Positions 1-4,655 of a stretch of 8,709 nt of DNA are shown here, in pieces. The notes under the pieces were generated by a model. That model ran no database searches. It saw only the letters and a list, made by a program, of their open reading frames with translations, and was not told the DNA's origin. The stretch is from RGIG2945 sp045540355 (GTDB taxonomy: Bacteria; Bacillota; Clostridia; Oscillospirales; Acutalibacteraceae), in the NCBI GenBank assembly GCA_045540355.1, contig JAZQHB010000096.1, forward strand, positions 1 through 8,709, in the 5' to 3' direction. The position numbers and the translations under genes are program-made. Numbering within the stretch: position 1 is the first letter of the stretch; every line of letters starts with the position of its first letter.

Positions 1-135
1 AAAATGATTTCTGCTTGGCAAAAAGAGTATCAGAAATTTATTGACGGAGAAATTACTAAAGAAGAATACGACCAATGGCGTTATACCTATCCTGAAAAAG
101 ATGGAAAAGGATTCAAACGCATCGTTCAGTTATAA
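1..135 (+). CDS. C-terminal part of an Xre-type regulator of a neighbouring element (5' end outside window)
   Basis: Open from the first base to a TAA at 133-135, giving 44 residues with no start in the window. The visible part matches the C-terminal third of the complete regulator at 7596-8123. Both share a K-M-x-x-A-W start, then K-F-x-D-G-x-I-T-K-E-E-Y-D-x-W-R-Y-x-Y-P-E (here residues 12-32, there about 126-146). After this block the sequences diverge, and this copy ends about 25 residues sooner. The helix-turn-helix region would lie left of the window. It is followed by a terminator (164-197), a repeat pair and an att-like core, the same order as after the complete copy. I infer that it is the regulator of a second element of the same type, integrated next to this one. 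It could instead be a remnant. Family assignment rests only on similarity within the window. Confidence 0.8.
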   Translation, partial: KMISAWQKEYQKFIDGEITKEEYDQWRYTYPEKDGKGFKRIVQL

Positions 136-163
136 GAATAAAAAATTTCATATAGACGCAAAA

Positions 164-197
164 ATCCCCCTGAAAACTTTATCGGTTTCAGGGGGAT
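164..197. terminator. strong bidirectional intrinsic terminator after the left regulator gene
   Basis: Perfect 12-bp arms (ATCCCCCTGAAA at 164-175 and TTTCAGGGGGAT at 186-197) enclose a 10-nt loop. The plus strand continues AGTTTTATT and the minus strand continues into TTTTTGCG, so it can stop transcripts from either side. It ends the partial regulator gene 28 bp upstream and insulates the junction between the two elements. Confidence 0.85.
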
Positions 198-233
198 AGT
201 TTTATTAAGCAATTATTCCCTGCAATTGTTAAA

Positions 234-254
234 TAGTATCATTTTAGTATCATT
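234..254 (+). repeat. direct repeat pair TAGTATCATT, probable integrase arm sites of the left element
   Basis: TAGTATCATT occurs at 234-243 and 245-254, an 11-bp period (one helical turn). The second copy ends about 60 bp from the attachment core at 314. At the right end of the main element a GTTGCCAAA pair has the same 11-bp period and the same distance to its core. This geometry suggests paired arm-type binding sites for the integrase N-terminal domain, as in Tn916-like and clostridial elements. Function is inferred. Confidence 0.55.
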
Positions 255-311
255 GCAGTTTGTAAAGTCCCACAAAGCCTTATTTTATGCGGCTTTCAAG
301 GGTTTGGTTGC

Positions 312-324
312 TTATTCCCACTCG
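312..324. other. attachment core (junction between the two elements)
   Basis: On the minus strand 324-312 reads GAG TGG GAA TAA, the Glu-Trp-Glu-stop that ends guaA. The core ATTCCCA (314-320) is identical to 8302-8308 in the real guaA gene, and the following YTCG also matches apart from one base. This is the expected product of tyrosine-recombinase integration into the guaA 3' end. It marks the left border of the main element and, given the regulator tail to its left, probably the right border of the next one. Confidence 0.75.
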
Positions 325-337
325 CTCCTGATAAAGA

Positions 338-364
338 AATCTTAAACAATTCTGTTTAGAGATT
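338..364. promoter_or_regulatory. operator-like palindrome beside the left attachment core
   Basis: 343-358 reads TAAACA-ATTC-TGTTTA, an exact match to the consensus of the four operators in the 7436-7560 control region. It is nested in a slightly longer imperfect inverted repeat (AATCT at 338-342, AGATT at 360-364, one bulged base). It lies 19 bp from the att core. It could bind the element's Xre protein at the recombination site. It could alternatively be a weak transcription-stop hairpin. Confidence 0.4.
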
Positions 365-424
365 TTATCACGAGGTATTGTAGTTATCTGTATTATCCAC
401 AACCTATGGACTATCCGATTTTTT

Positions 425-442
425 GTTGCCATATTGTTGCCA
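425..442 (+). repeat. left-end GTTGCCA repeat pair, probable integrase arm sites
   Basis: GTTGCCA occurs at 425-431 and 436-442, an 11-bp period, about 100 bp inside the left attachment core. The same heptamer pair with the same period and orientation is found at the right end (8223-8242). Matching short repeats at both ends of an integrase-bearing element are typical arm-type sites of bivalent tyrosine recombinases. Binding by this integrase is inferred. Confidence 0.6.
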
Positions 443-600
443 TTGGACAGTTCATATTATACATCAAAGCCACAATAAAATCAATGCTTTTGCAAAAATT
501 AGTTATATAAATTTTGCCTACATAATTTTTAACTTAGTATGTGGAACAATAGCTGTGCGAAATCGCCCTTTATATACGGTTTTCAAAAACCAAAATTTAC

Positions 601-767
601 AAGGTAAGGATTTTATATTTCCACCCTCAAAAATAGGTTTCTATCGTTCTACTTTTGTCACGCAATAGAGGTTAAAAACGCTCATTTTATGCGGTTAAAA
701 TATGCAAAAAACATAAAGGTAATGGTTTTATATTCAAAGCCTCAAAAATGAGCTTCTATTGCGTTAC
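601..767. repeat. diverged 52-bp direct repeats with a nested inverted repeat
   Basis: 601-652 and 716-767 align without gaps for 52 bp, beginning AAGGTAA and sharing TTTTATATT and CCTCAAAAAT. Between and across them is an inverted repeat: CGCAATAGA (661-669) pairs with TCTATTGCG (755-763), and GCTCATTTT (680-688) with AAAATGAGC (745-753), leaving a 10-nt bulge on one side. It looks like an old duplication in which one unit gained a partner able to fold. I do not recognise a named element. Confidence 0.5.
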
Positions 768-780
768 ACAGTATGCAAAT

Positions 781-827
781 AAAATCGTGATACCTTTTAC
801 TCATTAAGCAAATTGTACCACGATTTT
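781..827. terminator. hairpin terminator after the ABC-F gene
   Basis: AAAATCGTG (781-789) pairs with CACGATTTT (819-827), extended after one mismatch by TAC/GTA. It begins 6 bp beyond the ABC-F stop codon in the direction of transcription. On the minus strand the second arm ends in TTTT and runs into ATTTGC. The plus strand ends in a run of six T, so it can act in both directions. The loop is long (about 21 nt), which lowers confidence slightly. Confidence 0.65.
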
Positions 828-832
828 TTCGG

Positions 833-2311
833 TTACATATTTACAACTTTGGTTGCGATTTTTTCTCTGAATGAAATATCGTGTTCGACAAATATCAGCG
901 TTGGCTTATACTCCAAAATCACATTTTCGATTTGTATTCTCGAAAAAATATCAATAAAGTTTAACGGTTCGTCCCATATATACAAATGTGCCTTTTCACA
1001 TAAACTTTTTGCAATCAAGACTTTCTTTTTCTGTCCGCTGCTGAAATCGGATATATCCTTGTCAAACTGTTCCCTTGAAAAGTCGAGTTTCCTCAAAATT
1101 GCTTTGAGTAAGCTTTCATCAATTCCGTTGTTTTTTGCAAACACTGAAAGGTTGCCCTGTAATGTATCGGTGTTTTGCGAAACATAGGAAAATTTAAGCC
1201 CATTGCCTATACACACATCACCTGTGTATTTGATTTTTTCACCACATAGCAGTTTCAAAACACTTGATTTTCCGCAACCGTTTTTTCCGCATAAAGCAAT
1301 CCTATCACCATTTTTAATTTCAAAACTGATATTTTCACAAATTTTATTATTATCATAGTATAAAGAAAGATTGCTTACATCTGCCAGCCTATCTTTTGTA
1401 TAGATTGCAGGAGCTAACGCAAGTGCTTCGTATTCCTCTATGTTGTGTAACAATTTTGACTTTTCCGAAATAGCTTTTTCTTGTCTTGCTTCAATGCTTT
1501 TTGAGCGTTTCATTGCTTTAGCAGCCTTATGACCTACATAACCCTTATCTAATTTTAAGCCGGAATTGTTAGTATTGTATTTGCTCATTTCTGCCATATC
1601 AGACCACGATGCACTACGCTTTGCCGCCTGTGATAGTTTTGAAATTTCTTTTTGTAATTTTTTGTTTTCATTCATTTCAAAATTATCTTGCAGGGTTTTG
1701 TTTTCAAACCAAGTAGAAAAATTGCCTTTTCGTACTTCTATATTTGTTTTATTTACAGATAAAATATGGTCTGTGCAAGTATCGAGCAATTTTCTGTCAT
1801 GCGAAACTAATATAAACCCCTTTTTTCTGCATAGATAATCGCCTACAATTTTTCTCGCATTTTCGTCTAAATGATTTGTAGGCTCATCTATAAGCAAGAA
1901 GCTGTTTGAAACAAGAAATAGTGCTGCAAGTAAAACCTTCGTCTGCTCTCCGTTTGATAGTGTGAAAAAAGGTCTGTATAAAACATCAAAATCAACTTCG
2001 AGCAAAGATATTTCACGCATAAATTCCCAATCCTCGCAATTAGGGCAAATATCATAGAAAATTTCTATTGTGTTTTTGGTTTTATCCTCAACTTCATACG
2101 GGAAATATTCAAAGCTAACAGATGCAGTTATATTTCCGCTATATTTGTATTTACCCAACAGAATATTCAGAAATGTGGTTTTACCTCTGCCGTTTCTGCC
2201 AACAAAACCTAATTTCCAATCTGTATCAATCTGAAAACTTGTGTTTTCAAATACATTCTCATAACTTCCGTCATAAGCAAAAGTTAAATCTTTTACATTT
2301 ATTAAAGACAT
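833..2311 (-). CDS. Lsa-type ABC-F ribosome protection ATPase (antibiotic resistance)
   Basis: The 492-aa soluble protein has two ATP-binding domains and no membrane segments. Domain 1 has Walker A at 38-45 (GRNGRGKT), signature LSNGEQ at 118-123, Walker B ending D142-E143 in IDEPTNHLD, and switch His171. An inter-domain linker of about 100 residues, basic and helical, follows (about 200-305). Domain 2 has Walker A at 342-349 (GKNGCGKS), signature SSGQ at 424-427, D447-E448 in WDEPLNFID, and His477. The N-terminus and the WDEPLNFID variant are those of the Lsa/CplR branch of ABC-F proteins. These bind the ribosomal E site and displace lincosamides, streptogramin A and pleuromutilins. The start is set by GAGGAG 8 nt upstream of ATG; the open frame continues to 2401 without a usable start. 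It is the element's cargo gene, with its own promoter and attenuator. The exact drug range cannot be read from sequence. Confidence 0.9.
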   Translation of the reverse strand: MSLINVKDLTFAYDGSYENVFENTSFQIDTDWKLGFVGRNGRGKTTFLNILLGKYKYSGNITASVSFEYFPYEVEDKTKNTIEIFYDICPNCEDWEFMREISLLEVDFDVLYRPFFTLSNGEQTKVLLAALFLVSNSFLLIDEPTNHLDENARKIVGDYLCRKKGFILVSHDRKLLDTCTDHILSVNKTNIEVRKGNFSTWFENKTLQDNFEMNENKKLQKEISKLSQAAKRSASWSDMAEMSKYNTNNSGLKLDKGYVGHKAAKAMKRSKSIEARQEKAISEKSKLLHNIEEYEALALAPAIYTKDRLADVSNLSLYYDNNKICENISFEIKNGDRIALCGKNGCGKSSVLKLLCGEKIKYTGDVCIGNGLKFSYVSQNTDTLQGNLSVFAKNNGIDESLLKAILRKLDFSREQFDKDISDFSSGQKKKVLIAKSLCEKAHLYIWDEPLNFIDIFSRIQIENVILEYKPTLIFVEHDISFREKIATKVVNM

Positions 2312-2358
2312 TATTATCACTCCTCTAAAACTGTATTTCCAAATGTTTTGAGTTGATA

Positions 2359-2451
2359 TTACCGGCAGTAATGATACTTCAAGCAACCACTGCCAAAACA
2401 AATCAACCTTGCTTGAAGATAAATATGTGTAATAGATATTTTATCGTTCAT
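2359..2451 (-). CDS. second leader ORF upstream of the ABC-F gene, 30 codons
   Basis: ATG at 2451 is preceded by GGGAGG with a 7-nt gap, a strong ribosome binding site, and the frame ends with TAA at 2359, 47 bp before the ABC-F start. The peptide begins MNDKISITHIYLQARL, is rich in aromatic residues and cysteine, and ends CR; I recognise no family. It lies after the attenuator hairpin, so it is made only when transcription reads through. Its coding sequence contains a perfect 10-bp inverted repeat. It may be a second translation-dependent control on the ABC-F gene, or a device that keeps ribosomes moving on the leader. Function is unknown. Confidence 0.55.
   Translation of the reverse strand: MNDKISITHIYLQARLICFGSGCLKYHYCR
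2364..2418 (-). promoter_or_regulatory. interleaved hairpins within leader ORF 2
   Basis: In minus-strand sense CTTCAAGCAA (2418-2409) pairs perfectly with TTGCTTGAAG (2386-2377), and GGCAGT (2394-2389) pairs with ACTGCC (2369-2364). The two stems cross, so they either exclude one another or form a pseudoknot. A ribosome stalled in ORF 2 would change which one forms. The ABC-F ribosome binding site itself is not visibly sequestered. Confidence 0.4.
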
Positions 2452-2469
2452 TAAAACACCTCCCAATGC

Positions 2470-2508
2470 AAAAGAAAAGAGCCATAAGAAAGCATTTTCC
2501 TATGACTC
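2470..2508 (-). terminator. attenuator terminator in the ABC-F leader
   Basis: Minus-strand arms GAGTCATAGGAAA (2508-2496) and TTTCTTATGGCTC (2491-2479) form a 13-bp stem including two G-U pairs, with the loop ATGC, followed by TTTTCTTTT. It sits between the promoter and the ABC-F gene, so it should stop most transcripts before the gene. Its second arm can instead pair with upstream segments: AAAGAGCC (2591-2584) with GGCTCTTT (2483-2476), and GAAAGCA (2567-2561) with TGCTTTC (2494-2488). This nested antiterminator would abolish the stop. Confidence 0.8.
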
Positions 2509-2614
2509 AAATAAACAGTATAATATTATTTATACAGCGGAGTTATAGATATAGCTTTCCTGCTTTCACGAAAACAAAATAACGGCTCTTTAGCCCTATA
2601 ATGTTAAACATAAA

Positions 2615-2635
2615 TTAGCAAGAAAAGTTAATCAT
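2615..2635 (-). CDS. leader peptide ORF 1 (MINFSC) of the ABC-F attenuator
   Basis: A six-codon ORF, Met-Ile-Asn-Phe-Ser-Cys-stop, starts 7 nt after a strong GGAGG (2647-2643) and shortly after the promoter. Its last codons (TTTTCTTGC in the mRNA) can pair with GCAGGAAAG (2563-2555), next to and overlapping the antiterminator segment at 2567-2561. A ribosome held on this ORF by an antibiotic would cover its half of that pairing and free the antiterminator. This is the usual logic of drug-induced attenuation of ABC-F and erm genes. Translation and stalling are inferred. Confidence 0.65.
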   Translation of the reverse strand: MINFSC

Positions 2636-2661
2636 TTGTCCGCCTCCAAATCTTTTCTTAA

Positions 2662-2690
2662 ATTATACTACATATTACTCCAAAAATCAA
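2662..2690 (-). promoter_or_regulatory. promoter of the ABC-F leader and gene
   Basis: Minus-strand TTGATT (2690-2685), 17 bp, then TATAAT (2667-2662). Transcription would start near 2655, just before the ribosome binding site of leader ORF 1 and about 345 nt before the ABC-F start. Confidence 0.75.
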
Positions 2691-2743
2691 TAGTTAGAAT
2701 ATATAAATTTTATAATGTTTTGTCATTTTTATTATGCTAACCA

Positions 2744-2772
2744 CCCACACAGGAATGTGGCACATTCCTGTA
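2744..2772. repeat. palindromic repeat, copy 1 (after the relaxase gene)
   Basis: ACAGGAATGTG (2749-2759), a central G, and CACATTCCTGT (2761-2771) form a perfect palindrome with 11-bp arms. A second copy lies at 4251-4279 with the same 17-bp core and the same flanking CCYACAC. The two copies differ mainly by an A-T to G-C change made in both arms, so pairing is kept. No T-run follows on either strand, so it is not a standard intrinsic terminator. It may bind a protein or stabilise the 3' end of the relaxase mRNA. Confidence 0.65.
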
Positions 2773-2792
2773 CCAGTGATTAAAGGGATATT

Positions 2793-3947
2793 TTATCTTT
2801 CAATTTCCTTGCTGCTTTTACTTCTGTTTTTGCCAAGCCTTGTTATTTCTTTCAGCCATTGGTTTATTGTTTCTTTGCCGAAATGATTTCGTATTCTGTC
2901 AAAATCTCTGACCTTAACCTCTGCTTTTGATAGTGCCATATTTTTATACCACAGCCGATTTTCAAGCTCTTTATTTTTCTGTTCTAACGGTCTGATTTTT
3001 GCTTCTGCCTGTTCAGCAAGTTTTTCCGCCCTATAACACCGCCTTGCAAGGTTTTCAATTATTTTCATAATACGCTTTATGAACGGCTCTATAAATTTTG
3101 TTTTATATGTCTTTGCCGTCATCAATGACGGAGGCTCCGGTATATCAAAATCGTCATTGTTTTTGATTTTTTGTACTGTAAGATGTGCATATTCTTCTGC
3201 CTGCTTATATGCTGACATTGTTTGCAACAAGTCTTTCTTTTGTTCTTGCAGATTTTCGACTTCCTCTATGAGCTTATCTCTCTTAAATTCGCTAACGGAT
3301 TTATGCTTTTCGTGAGTTCCTTTCTGCTCCCATTCAATGCCGTGTGTAAGCATTATTTTTGATAAAACTTCCTTTTCGGAATCACGCCATTGATTAAGCT
3401 CCGTATCACTCCGACCTGTTCCGCTAAACCCTTGCTGCTTTAATGCACCTTTCATTGATACCCTTGTGTCAAGTCCTCGTTTGCTGTCCGTAGTGAACGG
3501 AACAAAATCAATATGTAAATGCGGTGTTGCTTCATCCATATGTAAGTGAGCAGAGAATACATATAGGTTTGGATTTCTTTCTTGAAAGCCTTTCATATAG
3601 TCGTCAAGGATTTTCTTTGCAAGTTGTCCGTTTTCCGTTTCAGCACCCATATTATCCTTATCGCCGATTTGAATTATTATCTCCGTAAAAGGTTTTTCCT
3701 GTTTGCTCTCTTGACTTATCTTTTTATAATAATTTTTGATAATTCTATCCGAGCGAGTTTGTTTTGCATTGTATCTTTTTACGGCATCATCAAATAATTT
3801 ATGATATACTGTTCTGATGTTTTCATTGCAGTACACAACATTATTTTTTGTCCGTTCCTTGTCAACATTTTGTGCCGTAAATTTTCGGTCATTATGATTA
3901 ACCGAGCCTTTACCTGTCATTATGGATATTGTTCTTTGCATATTCAT
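2793..3947 (-). CDS. MobV/Pre-family relaxase (mobilization protein)
   Basis: The protein has 384 residues from the chosen start. It contains the family's metal-binding motif HLHMDEATPHLH at residues 134-145, then IDFVPF. Near the N-terminus is SVNHNDR (15-21), where the HNDR matches the catalytic-histidine region known for MobM of pMV158. The C-terminal half (about 220-340) is charged and coiled-coil-like, typical of the family and used for dimer or membrane contact. Relaxases of this type nick one strand at oriT and lead it into a recipient through a helper's secretion channel. The start is taken at the ATG at 3947, 5 nt after GAGG. A GTG at 3953 overlaps that ribosome binding site and is less likely; the ATG at 3941 is also possible. 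It is a separate unit from the int operon. Confidence 0.9.
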   Translation of the reverse strand: MNMQRTISIMTGKGSVNHNDRKFTAQNVDKERTKNNVVYCNENIRTVYHKLFDDAVKRYNAKQTRSDRIIKNYYKKISQESKQEKPFTEIIIQIGDKDNMGAETENGQLAKKILDDYMKGFQERNPNLYVFSAHLHMDEATPHLHIDFVPFTTDSKRGLDTRVSMKGALKQQGFSGTGRSDTELNQWRDSEKEVLSKIMLTHGIEWEQKGTHEKHKSVSEFKRDKLIEEVENLQEQKKDLLQTMSAYKQAEEYAHLTVQKIKNNDDFDIPEPPSLMTAKTYKTKFIEPFIKRIMKIIENLARRCYRAEKLAEQAEAKIRPLEQKNKELENRLWYKNMALSKAEVKVRDFDRIRNHFGKETINQWLKEITRLGKNRSKSSKEIER

Positions 3948-3982
3948 TTTCACCTCAATTCTGTTAGAGTGGGTACTCTTTT

Positions 3983-4013
3983 ATAGTAATTTTTCTTGCG
4001 TTACTTTTGTCAA
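3983..4013 (-). promoter_or_regulatory. possible relaxase promoter overlapping the palindrome
   Basis: On the minus strand TTGACA (4013-4008) lies in the centre of the palindrome, followed after 19 bp by TACTAT (3988-3983). The spacing is longer than ideal. If real, the palindrome could couple relaxase binding to control of its own gene, which is known for some Mob systems. Confidence 0.35.
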
Positions 4014-4023
4014 AAGTAACGCA
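3997..4023. repeat. perfect palindrome upstream of the relaxase gene
   Basis: TGCGTTACTTTT (3997-4008) and AAAAGTAACGCA (4012-4023) are exact inverted copies around GTC. It lies 50 bp upstream of the relaxase start. The position and the perfect symmetry suggest a relaxase or accessory-protein binding site. There is no strong T-run to make it a terminator. Confidence 0.6.
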
Positions 4024-4250
4024 AATGCACTTTTGTCAGCAGAGCCAACAAAAATGCGGCAATCTACGATTGTTTGCGCTCTTGCAGAGGGCTTGTTCGG
4101 CTACCGCCGAAGTGTGTGCTGCTTGTGGCTACACACACCGCAAACGGCAGATATTTTTCAACAAAAATTCCGCCGTCTGCAATGGTGGAGAACGCTCAAA
4201 ATTTTCTCGTTCTCACCTATCTGCAATCCGTCACTTTCGTTCCTTAATTG

Positions 4251-4279
4251 CCTACACGGGAATGTGGCACATTCCCGTA
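4251..4279. repeat. palindromic repeat, copy 2
   Basis: ACGGGAATGTG (4256-4266), a central G, and CACATTCCCGT (4268-4278). It has the same core and flank as copy 1 at 2744-2772, with a compensated base-pair change in the arms. It is directly followed by the long hairpin at 4279-4343. Confidence 0.65.
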
Positions 4280-4343
4280 AATATCTCTTAAAGAGGAATC
4301 ACCACCTGAAGCTCTCAGGTACACCTCTTTCATCGAGATATTT
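4279..4343. repeat. long imperfect hairpin over the 3' end of the 77-aa gene
   Basis: Three stacked stems share one axis: AAATATCTC (4279-4287) with GAGATATTT (4335-4343), AAAGAGG (4290-4296) with CCTCTTT (4324-4330), and ACCTGA (4304-4309) with TCAGGT (4315-4320), around a 5-nt loop. It covers the last codons and stop of the 77-aa gene and abuts palindrome copy 2. Neither strand shows a T-run, so simple termination is not obvious. Confidence 0.5.
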
Positions 4344-4532
4344 TTTGCGTGCTTCCTCACGCTCCTGCTCTGTGGGAGCAGTTTTATATGTGGTGTAATA
4401 CTCACGCATTACCATTAAATTTAATTTGTTTTCAAGCTCATTTTTTATATCTTCCTCAAGCTCATACATTTCTGCAAAATGATAGCGAATCAGATTTAGA
4501 AAAAGCTCTCTTGAAATTTGTACTTTCTTCAT
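4299..4532 (-). CDS. small helical protein of unknown function, 77 aa
   Basis: I do not recognise a named family with certainty; proteins like this accompany relaxase and int genes in clostridial elements. It is highly charged and predicted helical: an N-terminal segment MKKVQISRELFLNLIRYHF (1-19), an acidic stretch EMYELEEDIKNELE (21-34), then a basic and acidic tail ending PESFRW. There is no signal peptide or membrane segment. The ATG at 4532 follows AAAGGA and a second AGG-rich stretch, an acceptable ribosome binding site. It lies 123 bp downstream of the RepA-like gene, across the iteron-like cluster, and before the candidate oriT. A role in mobilization or DNA handling is a guess from position. 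Confidence 0.7.
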   Translation of the reverse strand: MKKVQISRELFLNLIRYHFAEMYELEEDIKNELENKLNLMVMREYYTTYKTAPTEQEREEARKKYLDERGVPESFRW

Positions 4533-4563
4533 ATCCTATCCAATCCTTTCCTATCCAAAAATC

Positions 4564-4648
4564 CGTGTCGGTCTGTGACGGTGGTGACGGTGTTTTTAGT
4601 ACCGCCACCACTATCAAAATCATCGACACGACCGACGCACACCGTCAC
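4564..4648. repeat. iteron-like cluster of GTGNCGGT in direct and inverted copies
   Basis: On the plus strand GTGTCGGT (4565-4572), GTGACGGT (4575-4582) and GTGACGGT (4584-4591) are direct copies spaced 9-10 bp. ACCGCCAC (4601-4608), ACCGACGC (4631-4638, one mismatch) and ACCGTCAC (4641-4648) are inverted copies. TGGTGACGGT (4582-4591) and ACCGCCACCA (4601-4610) form a hairpin with one mismatch, and CGTGTCG (4564-4570) matches CGACACG (4624-4630) inverted. It is noticeably more GC-rich than its surroundings and lies just after the RepA-like gene. It could be a replication origin for the excised circle, part of oriT, or a binding site for the small mobilization protein. Confidence 0.6.
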
Positions 4649-4655
4649 GCAAAAT

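Larger units (their letters stand above)
325..832. other. gene-free left end of the element
   Basis: I see no credible gene in this 508-bp stretch. The reading frames present lack ribosome binding sites and have coding-unlike composition. It contains the operator-like palindrome (343-358), the GTTGCCA pair (425-442), two diverged copies of a 52-bp direct repeat (601-652 and 716-767), a nested inverted repeat (661-688 with 745-763), and the hairpin that ends the ABC-F gene (781-827). Confidence 0.7.
3948..4298. other. gene-free, hairpin-rich region upstream of the relaxase; candidate oriT
   Basis: I find no supported gene here. Plus-strand frames are open but have no ribosome binding site, and one begins with TTG inside a palindrome. 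Structures are a perfect 12-bp-arm palindrome (3997-4023), a small AGAGT/ACTCT hairpin (3966-3979), a GGTGGAGAACG/CGTTCTCACC hairpin with one bulge (4184-4217), and the palindrome copy at 4251-4279. ACTTTTGTCA occurs at 4003-4012 and again at 4029-4038. MobV oriT sites normally lie just upstream of the mob gene and contain inverted repeats, so this is where I would place oriT. The nick site is not identified. Confidence 0.5.

Noticed and set aside
423..668. Plus-strand open frame of 81 codons
   Set aside because: No ribosome binding site, no recognisable motif, and it overlaps the GTTGCCA repeat pair and direct repeat unit 1; non-coding structure explains the region better.
2312..2401. N-terminal extension of the ABC-F protein up to 2401
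   Set aside because: The extended frame starts with TTG without a ribosome binding site, the extra 30 residues do not fit the family, and GAGGAG with ATG at 2311 gives the standard MSLINV start.
2749..2771. Palindrome after the relaxase gene as an intrinsic terminator
   Set aside because: No T-run follows on either strand; kept as a palindromic repeat of unknown role.
3922..4398. Plus-strand open frames across the region upstream of the relaxase
   Set aside because: They run antisense to the relaxase start and the 77-aa gene, lack ribosome binding sites, and one begins with TTG inside the palindrome at 3997-4023. The open frames look incidental to a hairpin-rich DNA site.
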